From Streptomyces sp. NL15-2K (lineage in GTDB: Bacteria > Actinomycetota > Actinomycetes > Streptomycetales > Streptomycetaceae), in assembly GCF_030551255.1 (NCBI RefSeq), contig NZ_CP130630.1, positions 10,291,001-10,355,000 on the forward strand: DNA of 64,000 nucleotides, given 5' to 3'. Each line of letters begins with the position of its first letter. The first letter of the stretch is position 1. A program made the position numbers and the translations under genes. A model generated the notes under the pieces. That model searched no databases and was not told the origin of the DNA. It saw only the letters and a program-made list of their open reading frames with translations. Below are positions 8,010-17,670 of the stretch, one piece after another.

Positions 8010-9154
8010 GCCGGGTAGCCGGGACACATTGCTGTGCCCCGGCCCCCTCAGAACCGGCCATGCCCGCTTTCCAGGCAACCGGCTCAAGCAAGCCCCAAGG
8101 GCGTCGCAGTGCTCTGCTTTCGGGACCGTCCGCCATCCGCAGCATGAAGCTGACGATGACAGTCGGCGTGAACGAGACGCAGGTTCTTTCTCTCGTCCGA
8201 CCCGCCGTCACGCCGGTATTCGAAGTGATGTTTATTCAGCATCTTTTTCGAGGCCGCGAACCAGTCAATCCACTCACGTGGGTTGTCCGGTTCGTACTCG
8301 GCTCCGGCAATCAACGCCTGACGGCATAGAGGGCAGAGCCCCCGTTGCCGGTATGCCAGGGACAGACTCGTCTTGTCCATAGGCGGGGGCGTCTTTCGGC
8401 GACGGCGATTCTCCCAGTATTCGATGAGGGACGGGTCATCCAGTGATGCCGCGCCCTTGATCAGGGTGTGCCGAACGATTTTAGTCCAGGAGAACTTGAC
8501 GAGGTGGGCACCGCTGACGCGATCGCCGAATACCCATCTGTCTCGCCTGGTCTTGTCGAACCGGCCGAAGTACCGTTTGACGATCCAGTCCCTCGACTTT
8601 AGCGGGTGAGCACGCTTGGCCCACTTGTAAGTGAGCACCCACATGTAGTTATCCAGATCAGCGAAGACTCTGGACGACACCACCGTCCGGTAATAGGCGG
8701 CCCAGCCCCGAATGATGGGCGTGAGCTTTCTCAAGACGCCTCCGGCGTTGGCGCCGTAGAGCGCCTTCACCTCCGTCTTGAGTCTTTCCCGAACTCTCTC
8801 GACAGCGTCCTTACTGGGCCGGATAAGCAGCTTGTTACCGAAACGGCGGACCCCAAAGCCGAGGAAGTCGAACCCTTGCGTCACATGGACTACACGGGTC
8901 TTCTCCTCATTGAATCTCAGCCCTCTCGGCTCCAGCCACTTGGCCAGCTCGGTCTTAACGCGATTCGCTTCTTCCTCACTGTGGCACATGGCCACAAAGT
9001 CATCCGCGTACCGCACGAGGACAGGGGCATCCCGGGCCGTATATGTACCTCTGTTGCCCGGACCGGCATACCGATAACGGCTCCCCGCCGCTGTCTCCAT
9101 CCCATGCAAGGCAACGTTCAGCAGCAGCGGACTGATCACTCCTCCTTGAGGGGC

Positions 9155-10731
9155 AATGCCGCGTAGTTAAGAAACGGCGAGGATTTTGATGTCGGGTGGG
9201 TCGGGGTGGTGGATGGTGGTTTCGGTGCGGAGTTTCTTCCTGTAGGCGTGGACGTGGACGCGTTTGACGGCTCGTGGGCTGGTACGGTGCCGGCGTCGCG
9301 GGTTGAGTCTTTCGAGGATTTCTGTGCGGGCTGTTTCAAGAGCTTCCGTGAGACGCTGAGGGGGAAAAGCCCGCCTGGTCGGTGACCTGGCGGCGGATGA
9401 TGCGCAGTGATCTGATGAAGGACAGCCTGTCGGGGTCGATGTCGGCCTGGTCTGCTGCCTCGCACATCAGATGTCGGACCGCGTAATGGGTCAGTAGGAG
9501 TGCCCAGATCTCCTGCTCGATCATGTCCGGTGTTTTCGAGCGCAGGACGCCGCCCCGGCCGCGCTGATGGGTCTTGATCTCGTCGAGGCTGGATTCGAGT
9601 TCCCAGCGTTCTGCGTAAGCGGCCGCGAGTTCGGCGGCGCTGGCCTCGTCGGGATCCATGATCGTGGTGATCAGGCAGAAGATCTCGCCTTTCCCTTCAC
9701 GGTTGGTCACTTCGTACTCGACGACACGGACCGGGATCCCGGACGGCTCCTCGATACGCGCAGATCCGCGGTAACGCTGGTTCCCGCGCCGGTTCCTGAC
9801 TTTTGGGTCGAGCAGAAAGGACTCGTACGATCCGTCTTTCAGCGGCCGGACTACCGGGAGATGAGGTCCGTCGGGCATGCGCCACAGCAGATCCGCGCCG
9901 GTCGCGGCGGCGGCCTCCCACAGGCGGTAGGCGTAAAATCCCCGGTCAGCGGTGATCAGCATGCCCGGCTCGAAGTCGGTGACGAGTTCTTTTGCGAGGG
10001 CGCCCTCGTCCACACGCCAGGGCCCCAGCCGGGCGGCCACCACAGCGTGGGTCCCGCATTCGCCAAGTCCCACGACTTTCACCTGCGGGAAAGGAGCGGG
10101 GTTCTTCGTCCCGCCGGAGCGTCCGAACTCCGCGTCATTCGCCGGCGTATCGGGAATGTCCAGCACGAACCCGTCGATGGCCATCAGCCGCCACCGGCCC
10201 AGCCAGGCTCCTTGCGTGCCCCGCTGAGCACACGGCAGAGCCACCCGCTCGAACAAGACCCGCAAAGGATCCGGTCCCAGACGCCGACGCGCCTGGGAAA
10301 TCGCACTTGTCGTGGGGACCTTCCAGTCCTTGCGCCATGTCCCCAGGAACCGTAGGCCATTGACGAGTAGACGGATGACTTCCTCGTACGACTCACCGAA
10401 AAACAGGCACAGAGCCATGACGTAGTAGACGACAACGCGGGCCGGCAGCAGGCGGGACCGCTTCTCGAACCGGCCCGTCTCAGCCAATACTTCATCGACC
10501 AGATCCCGGTCGACCAGACGCGTCAGAACCCCGATACCCACCCGGTCCGTCAACCGCGTACCGGAAACCGCCGAGCTACCCCGAACCCCACCCATGAAGA
10601 AGGAAGATAACCCGTTTCATCGCCGCCACAGACAACGGCGGCCATGCCGGTTGACCATCCACAACCAACGCGGGCGTGTCGCTGTGCACATGTGGAAAGA
10701 GAATCCCAAAACACTTATCTACGTGGCATTG
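9155..10731 (-). mobile_element. IS4-family insertion sequence inside the group II intron
   Basis: The ends caatgccgcgtagttaag (from 9155) and cttatctacgtggcattg (to 10731) are inverted repeats with two mismatches. The 10 bp ccttgagggg is directly repeated on both sides (9145-9154 and 10732-10741), the target duplication. Removing the element and one repeat rejoins the maturase frame EGTPQGGVISPLL. The element is 1577 bp and holds one transposase gene in the same orientation as the interrupted intron. Confidence 0.88.
9168..10595 (-). pseudogene. IS4-family transposase, frameshifted near the C-terminus
   Basis: The first 400 or so residues read as a standard IS4 transposase. There is an N-terminal domain (LLPARVVVYYVMALCLFFGE...WKVPTTSAISQARRRLG). 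The DDE residues lie in MAIDGFVLDIPDTPAND, ITADRGFYAYRLW and YAERWELESSLDEIKTH. At about 9360 a run of T and C shifts the frame, and an early stop follows. The expected ending (PQRLTEALETARTEILERLN through DIKILAVS) continues in another frame to the stop at 9168. Either a real loss of about 65 residues or a base-calling error in the homopolymer. Confidence 0.82.
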
Positions 10732-12124
10732 CCTTGAGGGGTGCCTTCGTCCGTCCGCGTCAAGCGGCCTTCTTCAACCACGCCAGCCCGCAGCCATGTC
10801 CTGATCATGGTCCGACCAGGGAACAGGCCCAGGGCTTCCAGAAGCTGAGCGTGGTTGATCCGGTCGAAGGCTGCCGCGAGGTCTGCGTCGAGCACCCACA
10901 AACGTGAGGCTCCTTTGGCCCCCAACGTGTTGTAGATGGCCTCGATCGCATCATGGCAACCCCGACCAGGACGGAATCCGTATGACCTCGGCTCGAAACG
11001 CGCTTCCCGCTCGGGTTCTAATGCATTCTTCACCCGGGCTTGAAGTACGCGGTCGATGATCACAGGGATCCCGAGAGGTCGCTTCTTTCCGTTGGCCTTC
11101 GGGATGAACACGCGCTTGACCGGACGAGCCCTCCAGGGATGCTCAAACCGTTGAACTCGGACCGCGAGGCGGCCTCGCTCTTTCGGCGTGAGCGCAGTTT
11201 CCCCATCGATGCCCGCGGTCATGCGTCCCGCGCTCTGCTGCGTCACCCTCTTGACACTGATCAGCGTGTTGGAGTGACTTCGCAGCATGAGTTTTTGCAG
11301 ATTGCGAACCTTCTTCAGGTCGCCTTCCTGAGTCGCCTTGAAGATTCTTCGTCTCAGTCGCCGTACATGGTCCTCGCACGCGGCCCAGTCAATGCTGTGC
11401 CAGTCGATTCGCACGTCCTCCGGTCCGTTCGCACGGGAAGAACGGCGGGACTCACTACCCTGTCGAGCCATCAGCCCCTCCCTGCGTCCAACTTGCCCTT
11501 CGGCTCTGGCTTCTTCACCAGATCTCTTCAAAGGCTCACCCGGCCCACGTGGGCGCCCTTTCGGGCCGGGCCACTCGGACCCGTATCCGACGGGTTATAC
11601 GGTGGCGGGCGCCGTCCGATTTCCCCTGGCCTTTCGGCCTGTCGGCATTTGCTTCTTGGGCCATCCTGTTCCCGCCGGGGAATTGATCCTCCCTCACGGT
11701 CGGACAACCGGGAACTATCCCGGACCCCGACGGGGTTTCCACGTTCCGCACTGACAAGATGCGACTGGGGTGGGCGCCTCCTCTACCCCGGGACCGGTGG
11801 TGTCCTGCCCTCGCCGGCGAGTCCACGAGGGTCACCTGGCGTTCTTCCACGCCGAGTCCTGAAGCTGCCGCTTGCGTCACCATCGCGCAGCTTATGCAAT
11901 CACGAGGCATAGCCGGGGATTCGCTTTCGCTCGCCCGTCCAGTCTTCCCCTTTACTTGTTGCCTCCCGATGGCCGGGACGCTCTTGAGCGTGATCGTCCA
12001 GCTTCACACCCCGCCGTTACCAGCGACGCATGTGGACGCAGGGGACAGGCCATGGACACTGGCCTGGGCTTCATCAACTCCTTTCTTTCGTCTGCCACTT
12101 GATCAGTGCGACCTCGTGTCGCAC

Positions 12125-12299
12125 CCCGCCATTTGCAGCCGGTGTCCACGACGTATCGGATCGCGTCGACGATCTCGCGGCGGGGATGTTTCTCCGGCCG
12201 GCCGCCGCGGGCGGTGTCGCAGGCCGGGGTAGGCAGGAGGGGTTCGATCAGGGCCCACTCGGCCTCGGTGGTGTCCGAGGGATAGCGGCGAGGGCGCAT
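12125..12299 (-). pseudogene. IS5-type transposase, upstream exon
   Basis: Encodes the first 58 residues of an IS5-family transposase (RRYPSDTTEAEWALIEPLLP, then ARGGRPEKHPRREIVDAI and YVVDTGCKWR), the conserved DUF4096-like N-terminal region. The group II intron starts immediately after the codon for Arg. The continuation is at 8009-7945. The gene is inactive because both the intron's maturase and the downstream exon are damaged. Confidence 0.82.
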
Positions 12300-12314
12300 G
12301 GCAGTCCTTCGGCG

Positions 12315-12342
12315 GCGGGGCCGCCCATCCGGGCGGCCCCGC
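12315..12342. terminator. Strong GC hairpin
   Basis: gcggggccgccc and gggcggccccgc form a perfect 12-bp stem around a 4-nt loop. It lies just after the stop of the leftward frame ending near 12357 and before the IS5 transposase start. It fits an intrinsic terminator of the streptomycete kind, which often lacks a long T run. Confidence 0.65.
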
Positions 12343-12356
12343 TACTGTTTTCAGGA

Positions 12357-12700
12357 ACTGGCGATCAGGTCGAGAGTGGAGTCGATGGAGTTGAGCTGGG
12401 CGACAATGTGCTTGACCCACTTGTCGCCCGGGTGTGCGGCGGCGTGCGGGCCGACCGTGCCGTCGCCCACCGTGGCGTAGTGCAGCAGATCACCGGCCGC
12501 CGCGACCTTCGGCAGGCGCGGCCTGCCGGCGGGCCCTGAACCGGCAGGGTGACCGACACCGCGAGGACGCAGCGGATCTTCTGCCCGTGCCAGGACCTCA
12601 GGGCGGGGTCCTTGCCGTAGTCCGCGTCCGCGGCCACCCAGGAAAACGGCAGCCCGCCGGCCACCGCACCTGCCAGCATGGCATGCATGCTCAGGCAGGG
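12357..12700 (-). pseudogene. IS701-type transposase fragment joined to an unrecognised C-terminal frame
   Basis: From about 12700 leftward, the frame gives AMLAGAVAGGLPFSWVAADADYGKDP and IRCVLAVSVTL. This resembles the IS701-family segment with the second catalytic Asp (normally WVTADEVYG...YVLAV). At about 12530 this frame is lost. A second frame continues to a stop near 12357 (LLHYATVGDGTVGPHAAA, then LNSIDSTLDLIASS), which I do not recognise. Both ends of the transposase are missing, so this is debris, possibly a fusion with the end of another gene whose terminator follows. Confidence 0.5.
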
Positions 12701-12728
12701 CGTGACCGGGCAGCCGGGGAAGGGCGGT

Positions 12729-12756
12729 GGCGTGATGGACGGTTGTCCATCACGCC
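12729..12756. repeat. Perfect 12-bp hairpin
   Basis: ggcgtgatggac and gtccatcacgcc flank a 4-nt loop at the point where the IS701 fragment loses homology. It may be a terminator or a recombination relic. No gene ends next to it. Confidence 0.45.
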
Positions 12757-13203
12757 ATTCCCAGCTGGGCGCGGGGTTGAGATTCTGCCCGCGCCGAAGA
12801 ACGGGCGGCCCGTGCGTGAGGGTCGCTCGACGTCTCAGAGACCTCCCCCGCCCTCTGACACCCTGGGCCGGAAGGAATCACCCACCTGGGTCTGCGACCG
12901 GCGGTTTCCCCACGCGCGTGGGGAGGGGTGGAACCGGATACGCGACGGCCCGCCCGCGCGTAGGACGGCCTCACAAGTTCCATCGATGTACCTTTCCGAA
13001 GCTCAGTGGACTGGATACGGGTCTCACTGCGGGTCCGTTGGCCGAAGTGGGTGAAGGGCGCCACGCACACAGGTGAGCCGGATGCGGTATCGGTCCGGTG
13101 AGATGCCTGCCGGCGCTAAGGTCACCATCCACATGGGCCCGGCCGGTCCGCGGGCACGCCCGCCGACCGGCCGGGCGCCACGTCATGCTGCCGCCGTGGC
13201 TCG
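12757..13203. other. Gene-free stretch
   Basis: About 450 bp downstream of the aldehyde dehydrogenase gene. No recognisable coding frame. It holds one palindromic sequence around 12909-12943 (core ccccacgcgcgtgggg) that could fold into a hairpin but is not repeated nearby. Confidence 0.4.
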
Positions 13204-14706
13204 TCAGAACGGGAAGTCGCGCGGCTCCCCGCGCAGCGTGATCCAGCGGAGTTCGGTGAACTCCTCCGCCGCGAAGCCCGTGCCGAAGCGGCCCCAGCCG
13301 CTCTCCTTCACGCCTCCGAAAGGCATGTTCGGCTCGTCGTTGACCGGTTGGTCGTTGACATGCACGATCCCCGCCTCGAGACGGCGGGCGATGTCCAGTC
13401 CGCGATGGGCGTCGTTGGTCAGGACACCCGCGGTCAGTCCGTAGCGGGAGGCGTTCGCGCGCTCCACCGCGTGGTCTGCGTCGACGACCGTCTCCAGGAT
13501 CACGACCGGGCCGAAGGTCTCGTCGAAGGCGAGTTCGGCATCCTCGGGGACGTCGGTCAGGACGGTGGGCGGGTAGCACGGCGGCTCGGCCGTGCCCCCG
13601 GTCAGGAGACGTGCACCCATCGAGACGGCCTCCTCGACGCGGCGGTCCAGGAGGGACAGCGCCCATTTGTTGATGACCGGTCCGACCACGGTGCGTGGAT
13701 CGTGCGGGTCGCCGACGGGTAGCGCGGCCGCCTTCTCGGTGAAGAGGCGGGTGAACTCCTCCGCGATCGGTCGCTCGACGTAGATGCGGCGGGCGCACAT
13801 GCACACCTGTCCCTGGTGCACGAACGCGCCGTAGATCGCGGCGTCGACCGCATAGGCCAGGTCGGCGTCGGCGAGCACGAGGAGCGGGTTCTGGCCGCTG
13901 AGCTGGAGGACGATGCGCTTGAGGTGGCGGCCGGCCATCTCGGCGAGGCGGCGGCCGGTGGGCGTGGAGCCGGTGAAGTTGACGCGGCGCACCGCGGGAT
14001 GGGAGAGGAGCGCGTCCGCTATGGCGCCCGCGTCACCGGGGGCGTGGGTGATCACGTTGAGGACGCCCGGAGGGAGCCCGGCCTCGGCGAAGACCTCCGC
14101 CCAGAGCGTGCCGCCGGTGAGGGGAGACTCCTCGGACGGCTTGAGGACGACCGTGTTGCCGAGGGCGATCGGGCCGACGACGCTGCGACCTGACAGCACC
14201 AGGGAGGCGTTCCACGGGGCGATGGCGGCGACGACTCCGACCGGCTGACGGACGGCGAGGGCCCGGGTGCCGGGGATGTCGGACGGCAGCACCTGTCCGA
14301 CAGCGGTGTAGGGGAGTCCGGCGGCCTGGCGGAGCAGCGAGACGCTGAAGTCCAGCTGGAGCGTCGCGAAGTGGCGGCCGCATCCCGTCTCCCTCGTCAG
14401 CAGGCCGATGACCTCCTCGCGACGGCGGTCGAGGATGTCGCTCGCGCGCAGCAGGACCCGCTGTCGCTCGGCCGGCGGCGCGTCGGCCCACCCGGCGAAG
14501 GCCGCCCGGGCGGCGTCCACCGCCCGGCGGGCGTCCTCGGCGTCGCCCGCGGCGACCGTCGCCGTGACGGATCCGGTCCAGGGGTCGTGGTCGGGGTAGG
14601 TTCCTCCGCCCAGCGGCTCGGTCCATTCGCCACCGATGTAGTGGCGCACCGTGACGGGGAGATCCGGTCGGCCCGTGTCCGTCGCCGTGGGGTCAGGAAC
14701 GTTCAC
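13204..14706 (-). CDS. Aldehyde dehydrogenase with an altered general-base residue
   Basis: A 500-residue NAD(P)-dependent aldehyde dehydrogenase of the vanillin/benzaldehyde type. APWNAS (Asn166), the Rossmann motif NFTGSTPTGRR and the nucleophile Cys302 in HQGQVCMCARR are present. The near-invariant LELGGKNP is LQLSGQNP here, so the general base Glu268 is Gln, with further Gly-to-Ser and Lys-to-Gln changes. Activity is therefore doubtful or altered. The start is the GTG at 14706; the frame runs open further upstream only through transporter debris. It lies downstream of a decayed ABC transporter on the same strand. Its likely class of substrate is an aromatic aldehyde. Confidence 0.85.
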   Translation of the reverse strand: MNVPDPTATDTGRPDLPVTVRHYIGGEWTEPLGGGTYPDHDPWTGSVTATVAAGDAEDARRAVDAARAAFAGWADAPPAERQRVLLRASDILDRRREEVIGLLTRETGCGRHFATLQLDFSVSLLRQAAGLPYTAVGQVLPSDIPGTRALAVRQPVGVVAAIAPWNASLVLSGRSVVGPIALGNTVVLKPSEESPLTGGTLWAEVFAEAGLPPGVLNVITHAPGDAGAIADALLSHPAVRRVNFTGSTPTGRRLAEMAGRHLKRIVLQLSGQNPLLVLADADLAYAVDAAIYGAFVHQGQVCMCARRIYVERPIAEEFTRLFTEKAAALPVGDPHDPRTVVGPVINKWALSLLDRRVEEAVSMGARLLTGGTAEPPCYPPTVLTDVPEDAELAFDETFGPVVILETVVDADHAVERANASRYGLTAGVLTNDAHRGLDIARRLEAGIVHVNDQPVNDEPNMPFGGVKESGWGRFGTGFAAEEFTELRWITLRGEPRDFPF

Positions 14707-14710
14707 CTGG

Positions 14711-15430
14711 TCAAGTCTCCCTCGATGACGACTGGGGACGGGCCCCCTGCCGCCGCAGATGGTAACCGACAGGTAGCAACTGGACATGCAGCCAGTCGTC
14801 CAGCAAACTCCACAGCCCGCGCGGGAGGAAGAGGGCGAAGGCGACGGCGGCCAGGCCGAGCCCATGAGGTACCAGGCTCCCTGGTCGGCGAAGAAGTACT
14901 GCACGGCGAAGAAGAGGACGGCGCCGATGATCGGTCCCTCGAAGGTGCCGATGCCGCCGACCAGCACCATGAAGATCATGTACGCCGACCACTGAACCCC
15001 GAAGATCGACTGGGGCTGGATGAACAGCGTGTTGCCCAGCGTAAGGGCACCCGCGGCACCGCATCCGAAGCCAGCGTCTGCAGAGCCGCTCCGCTGCGGT
15101 GCCGCAGCAGGAGGAAGAGCAATGGCGAGCAGGAGGACGGCGAAGGCGAGGGTGAGCCGGTAGGCGAAGGCGCTGCGCACTTCGGGGGCGTAACCGCTCA
15201 GCCCCTGGAGGGAGACGCCGGTACCGCCTCCGAGGCTCTGGTCGAGCATGACGAACAGGGCGATCGCCTCGGCGACGACCCAGGTGCTCACGGCGAACTG
15301 GCCGCCGCGGCCGCAGGACGAGCAGGGAGAGCAGCGCCGCGAGCACGGCGGAGGCGAGGGATGCCAGGACGACGGCGAGGTACGGGTGTATGCCTTGCTG
15401 GGTGAGGTAGAGCCGAGGACGACGCCGCCG
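14711..15430 (-). pseudogene. LivM-type ABC permease remnant
   Basis: Fragments of a branched-chain-amino-acid-type (HAAT) inner-membrane permease occur in at least two frames: HPYLAVVLASLASAVLAALL, then FVMLDQSLGGGTGVSLQGLS, TLAFAVLLLAIAL and a later QWSAYMIFMVLVGGIGTFEG. Hydrophobic stretches alternate with frameshifted, arginine-rich nonsense. The N-terminal third is missing: the preceding LivH remnant runs directly into the middle of LivM. It cannot make a working permease. Confidence 0.7.
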
Positions 15431-16125
15431 GTCAGCGTGCCCCACAGGGATCCCAGGCCGCCGATGACGACCGCCTCGAAGGCTAAGATGAACTGGGTCG
15501 GGCCGCTGGAGGCGTCGAAGGTGGAGTGGACGGCCAGGAAGGTCCCGGCCAGGGCCGCGACCGCGGCGGCGATCGCGGCGGCGCGGGCGTAGACGGACGC
15601 AGCTGGTACGCCCACGAGGGCCGCAGTGTCCGGGTCCTGGGCGGTGGCGCGCATCTCCCGGCCGAATCCGGTGCGCTGCAGCAGTAACTGCTGCGCCCAG
15701 GACCGCGACTGCGACGGCGAGGATCAGCACGCCGAGGTGGGGAACGGACAGCTGGTCGGTGATGTGCCAGCTGCCGGTCGACAGGGAGCCCACGGACGGG
15801 CCCAGGGAACGCACGTCCGGGGAGAAGATCTGCAGCAGGGCGTTGTGCAGGACGATGGCGAGTCGGAAGGGCGTCAGCAGAGGGGTGTGTTCGCCGCCGC
15901 GCAGGCTGCGGGCCAGGACGGTGCGCTGGAGTGCGTAGCCGAGGGCGAGCATCACCCGGAGCACCGCGAGCAGGGCCAGGAACGGTGACACGTCGGCCTG
16001 GGTGGAGACCCGCCAGACCCCGAACGCGCCGAGGAGGTGAGGTCGCCGTAGGCGAGGTTGATGATGCGCATGACGCCGAACAGCAGAGACAGGCCGCAGG
16101 CCAAGAGGGCGTACAGGCCGCCGTG
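15431..16125 (-). pseudogene. LivH-type ABC permease remnant
   Basis: Pieces of a LivH permease in three frames: GGLYALLACGLSLLFGVMRI and INLAYGDL near the 5' end, a middle piece starting SPFLALLAVLRVMLALGYAL, and AALVGVPAASVYARAAAIAA followed by AVVIGGLGSLWGTLTGGVV near the 3' end. Its first residues are fused in frame to the truncated binding protein upstream. At least two frameshifts interrupt it. Confidence 0.7.
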
Positions 16126-16647
16126 GAAGGTGTGCTGGTAGGCCTGCTTCTGGGGCGGCTTGGCTCCCCGGCCGAAGTACCAGGCTTCCCAGGGGACGAC
16201 GGTGGAGATGCAGGGAACACCGGCGGCCTCACATGCGTCGGAGACCGGGTTGACCGTCTCCGGCGTCGACGTGGTGAGCATCAGGTCGATGCCCTCAGCG
16301 TTGATCAGGACGTTTGCCACCTGGGAGCCGCGCTGCGGGTTTGACTGGCCGCCCTTGTCGATGATCTTGACCTGGTACTTCTTGCCGCCGATGGTCAGGT
16401 CGTCGGCGAAGGCCTTGCGGGCAGGCTGAGGACGTACGGCGTCCGGCTCGCCGAAACCGGCCGCGGCGCCGGTGCGCGGGCTGACGAACCCGATCTTCAG
16501 CGTGGCCGCTCCGCTGCTGCCGTCGCTGTCGCCGCTGCCGACCTTGCAGGCGGCGAGCAGCGGACTTGCCAGGGCGAGTCCGGACATACCGAGTCCCGCC
16601 GTACGCAGAATCCGGCGTCTGCTGGGTTCGGGAGACGGTTCGGACAT
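16126..16647 (-). pseudogene. Truncated ABC substrate-binding lipoprotein
   Basis: The first ~174 residues of a periplasmic-type branched-chain amino acid binding protein. A twin-arginine-like signal (SRRRILRTAGLGMSG) ends in the lipobox LAAC. The start of the Peripla_BP_6 domain follows (TLKIGFVSPRTGAAAGFG; KYQVKIIDKGGQSNPQRGSQ). Family members are about 400 residues; here the sequence jumps after KQAYQHTF into the LivH permease, a deletion of some 250 residues plus the permease start. The original system may have imported an aromatic acid (inference from context). Confidence 0.75.
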
Positions 16648-16726
16648 AGGAGCTTAGGCATGTTCGCCCTCCTGGTGAACCAAAGGTGGGGGAACGTAGG
16701 AGCGGCTGTCACGATAGTCAACGCGG

Positions 16727-16745
16727 CGTTCTAATAGTTGAAACA
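16727..16745. promoter_or_regulatory. Candidate IclR operator upstream of the regulator gene
   Basis: cgttctaatagttgaaaca contains aatagttgaaaca, which recurs exactly at 17677-17689 in front of the alcohol dehydrogenase. Two copies bracketing an IclR gene suggest the regulator's own binding sites (inference). Confidence 0.5.
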
Positions 16746-16764
16746 ATCGGCGCTACCATGCGGC

Positions 16765-17649
16765 ATGACCTCACGGACACCGCCGTCGGCATCCGACGAG
16801 CCCATGACTCCCCTCGCAGCCGACGACGCCGAGGCCGCGGCGACGTCCCCGAAGGCGGCCGCCGCAGGATTCTCCCAGTCCCTGGAACGCGGACTGCTGA
16901 TCCTCTCGTCGTTCAGTGAGACCCGGCCCGTGCTGGGCATTGCCGATCTGGGGCGCGCTGTCGGCCTCAACCGCAGCACCACCTACCGGTACGTGGCGAC
17001 ACTCGCCAAACTCGGCTACGTGCAGCAGGATCCGGACTCCCGGAAGTACTCCCTTGGGCCCCGGGTCGTCGACCTCGGGTTCGCGGCGATCAACTCCATG
17101 GAGATCACCCGCGTCGCCGGGCCGTTCCTGCAGGCCCTGTCGGACGAGACCGGCTACACCGTGAGCATGGCCGTGCTCGACGGCCCGGACATCGTGTACG
17201 TCGACCGGCGGCGCAGCGGTCGCGCGAGCACCTTCGCCATGGGCCTCCACCTGCACGTCGGCTCACGCCTTCCGGCCTACTGCACCTCGATGGGCAAGGT
17301 CCTGCTCGCGCACCAGGAGCCGGCCGCACTGCGCGACCTGGTCGATCGCACGGATCTCGCTCGACGAGGTCCGAAGACGATCACCGCGCGGGAGCAGCTC
17401 ATGGTGGCGCTGACACGGGTCCGGCGTACCGGGTTCGCGCTCAACGACGAGGAACTGGCGCCCGGGCTGCGGTCGCTGGCCGCACCGGTGAGGGACCGCT
17501 CCGGCGCCGTGGTGGCCGCTGTCAATGTCGGGGTGCACCTCACGGTGTGGAACGCCTCGGTGGAATCCGTCATGTCGCGCCTCGAAGCCCCCTTGCGGCG
17601 CGCCACGACGGAGATCTCCACCCGGCTCGGTCATCGGCCGCAGGCCTGA
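16765..17649 (+). CDS. IclR-family transcriptional regulator
   Basis: About 294 residues. The N-terminal winged helix (SLERGLLILSSFSETRPVLG; LGRAVGLNRSTTYRYVATL) is followed by the IclR effector domain (GYTVSMAVLDGPDIVYVDRR; LPAYCTSMGKVLLA; FALNDEELAPGLRSLAAPV). It has a longer-than-usual N-terminal tail, and three in-frame starts are possible; I chose the ATG at 16765. It lies upstream of, and points toward, the alcohol and aldehyde dehydrogenase genes. It probably responds to an aromatic alcohol or acid. Confidence 0.86.
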   Translation: MTSRTPPSASDEPMTPLAADDAEAAATSPKAAAAGFSQSLERGLLILSSFSETRPVLGIADLGRAVGLNRSTTYRYVATLAKLGYVQQDPDSRKYSLGPRVVDLGFAAINSMEITRVAGPFLQALSDETGYTVSMAVLDGPDIVYVDRRRSGRASTFAMGLHLHVGSRLPAYCTSMGKVLLAHQEPAALRDLVDRTDLARRGPKTITAREQLMVALTRVRRTGFALNDEELAPGLRSLAAPVRDRSGAVVAAVNVGVHLTVWNASVESVMSRLEAPLRRATTEISTRLGHRPQA

Positions 17650-17670
17650 TCCGAACCCGTCCAGGCAGGT

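Larger units (their letters stand above)
8084..11471 (-). pseudogene. ltrA: Group II intron reverse transcriptase/maturase, split by IS4
   Basis: The N-terminal half (11471-10732) has the reverse transcriptase blocks: KRPLGIPVIIDRVLQ, FRPGRGCHDAI and the first catalytic Asp in WVLDADLAAAFDRI. It ends at EGTPQG. The C-terminal half (9144-8084) resumes at GVISPLLLNVALHGME and carries the YADD catalytic box, the maturase thumb (LRKLTPIIRGWAAYYR) and an HNH endonuclease domain (GLCPLCRQALI...HHFEYRRDGG...LVHADCHRQLH). An IS4-family element lies exactly between the two halves. The start is the ATG at 11471 with a gggagggg ribosome binding site. Intact, the ~600-residue protein would splice and mobilise the intron; here it cannot be made whole. 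Confidence 0.88.
8010..12124 (-). mobile_element. Group II intron with an IS4 element inside it
   Basis: Read leftward, the 5' end begins gtgcgacacgag, matching the GUGYG start of group II introns. A ~650-nt untranslated region leads to a reverse transcriptase/maturase gene. After its stop, 8085-8051 reads like domain V (gagccgg...ggaaa...ccggttc). A domain VI-like stem follows, with an A bulged about 7 nt from the 3' end at 8010. The intron interrupts an IS5-type transposase gene, whose frame is exactly restored when it is removed. Without the IS4 insert and one copy of its duplication it would be about 2.53 kb. Mobility needs the maturase, which is now broken. Confidence 0.82.

Noticed and set aside
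12905..12945. CRISPR repeat (core ccccacgcgcgtgggg)
   Set aside because: Only one palindromic unit, no second copy at a 60-61-bp spacing and no cas genes.
13204..15654. A single 816-codon permease-aldehyde dehydrogenase fusion protein
   Set aside because: The permease part is frameshifted nonsense in places; the dehydrogenase has its own GTG start at 14706, so the fusion is only an open frame through decayed DNA.
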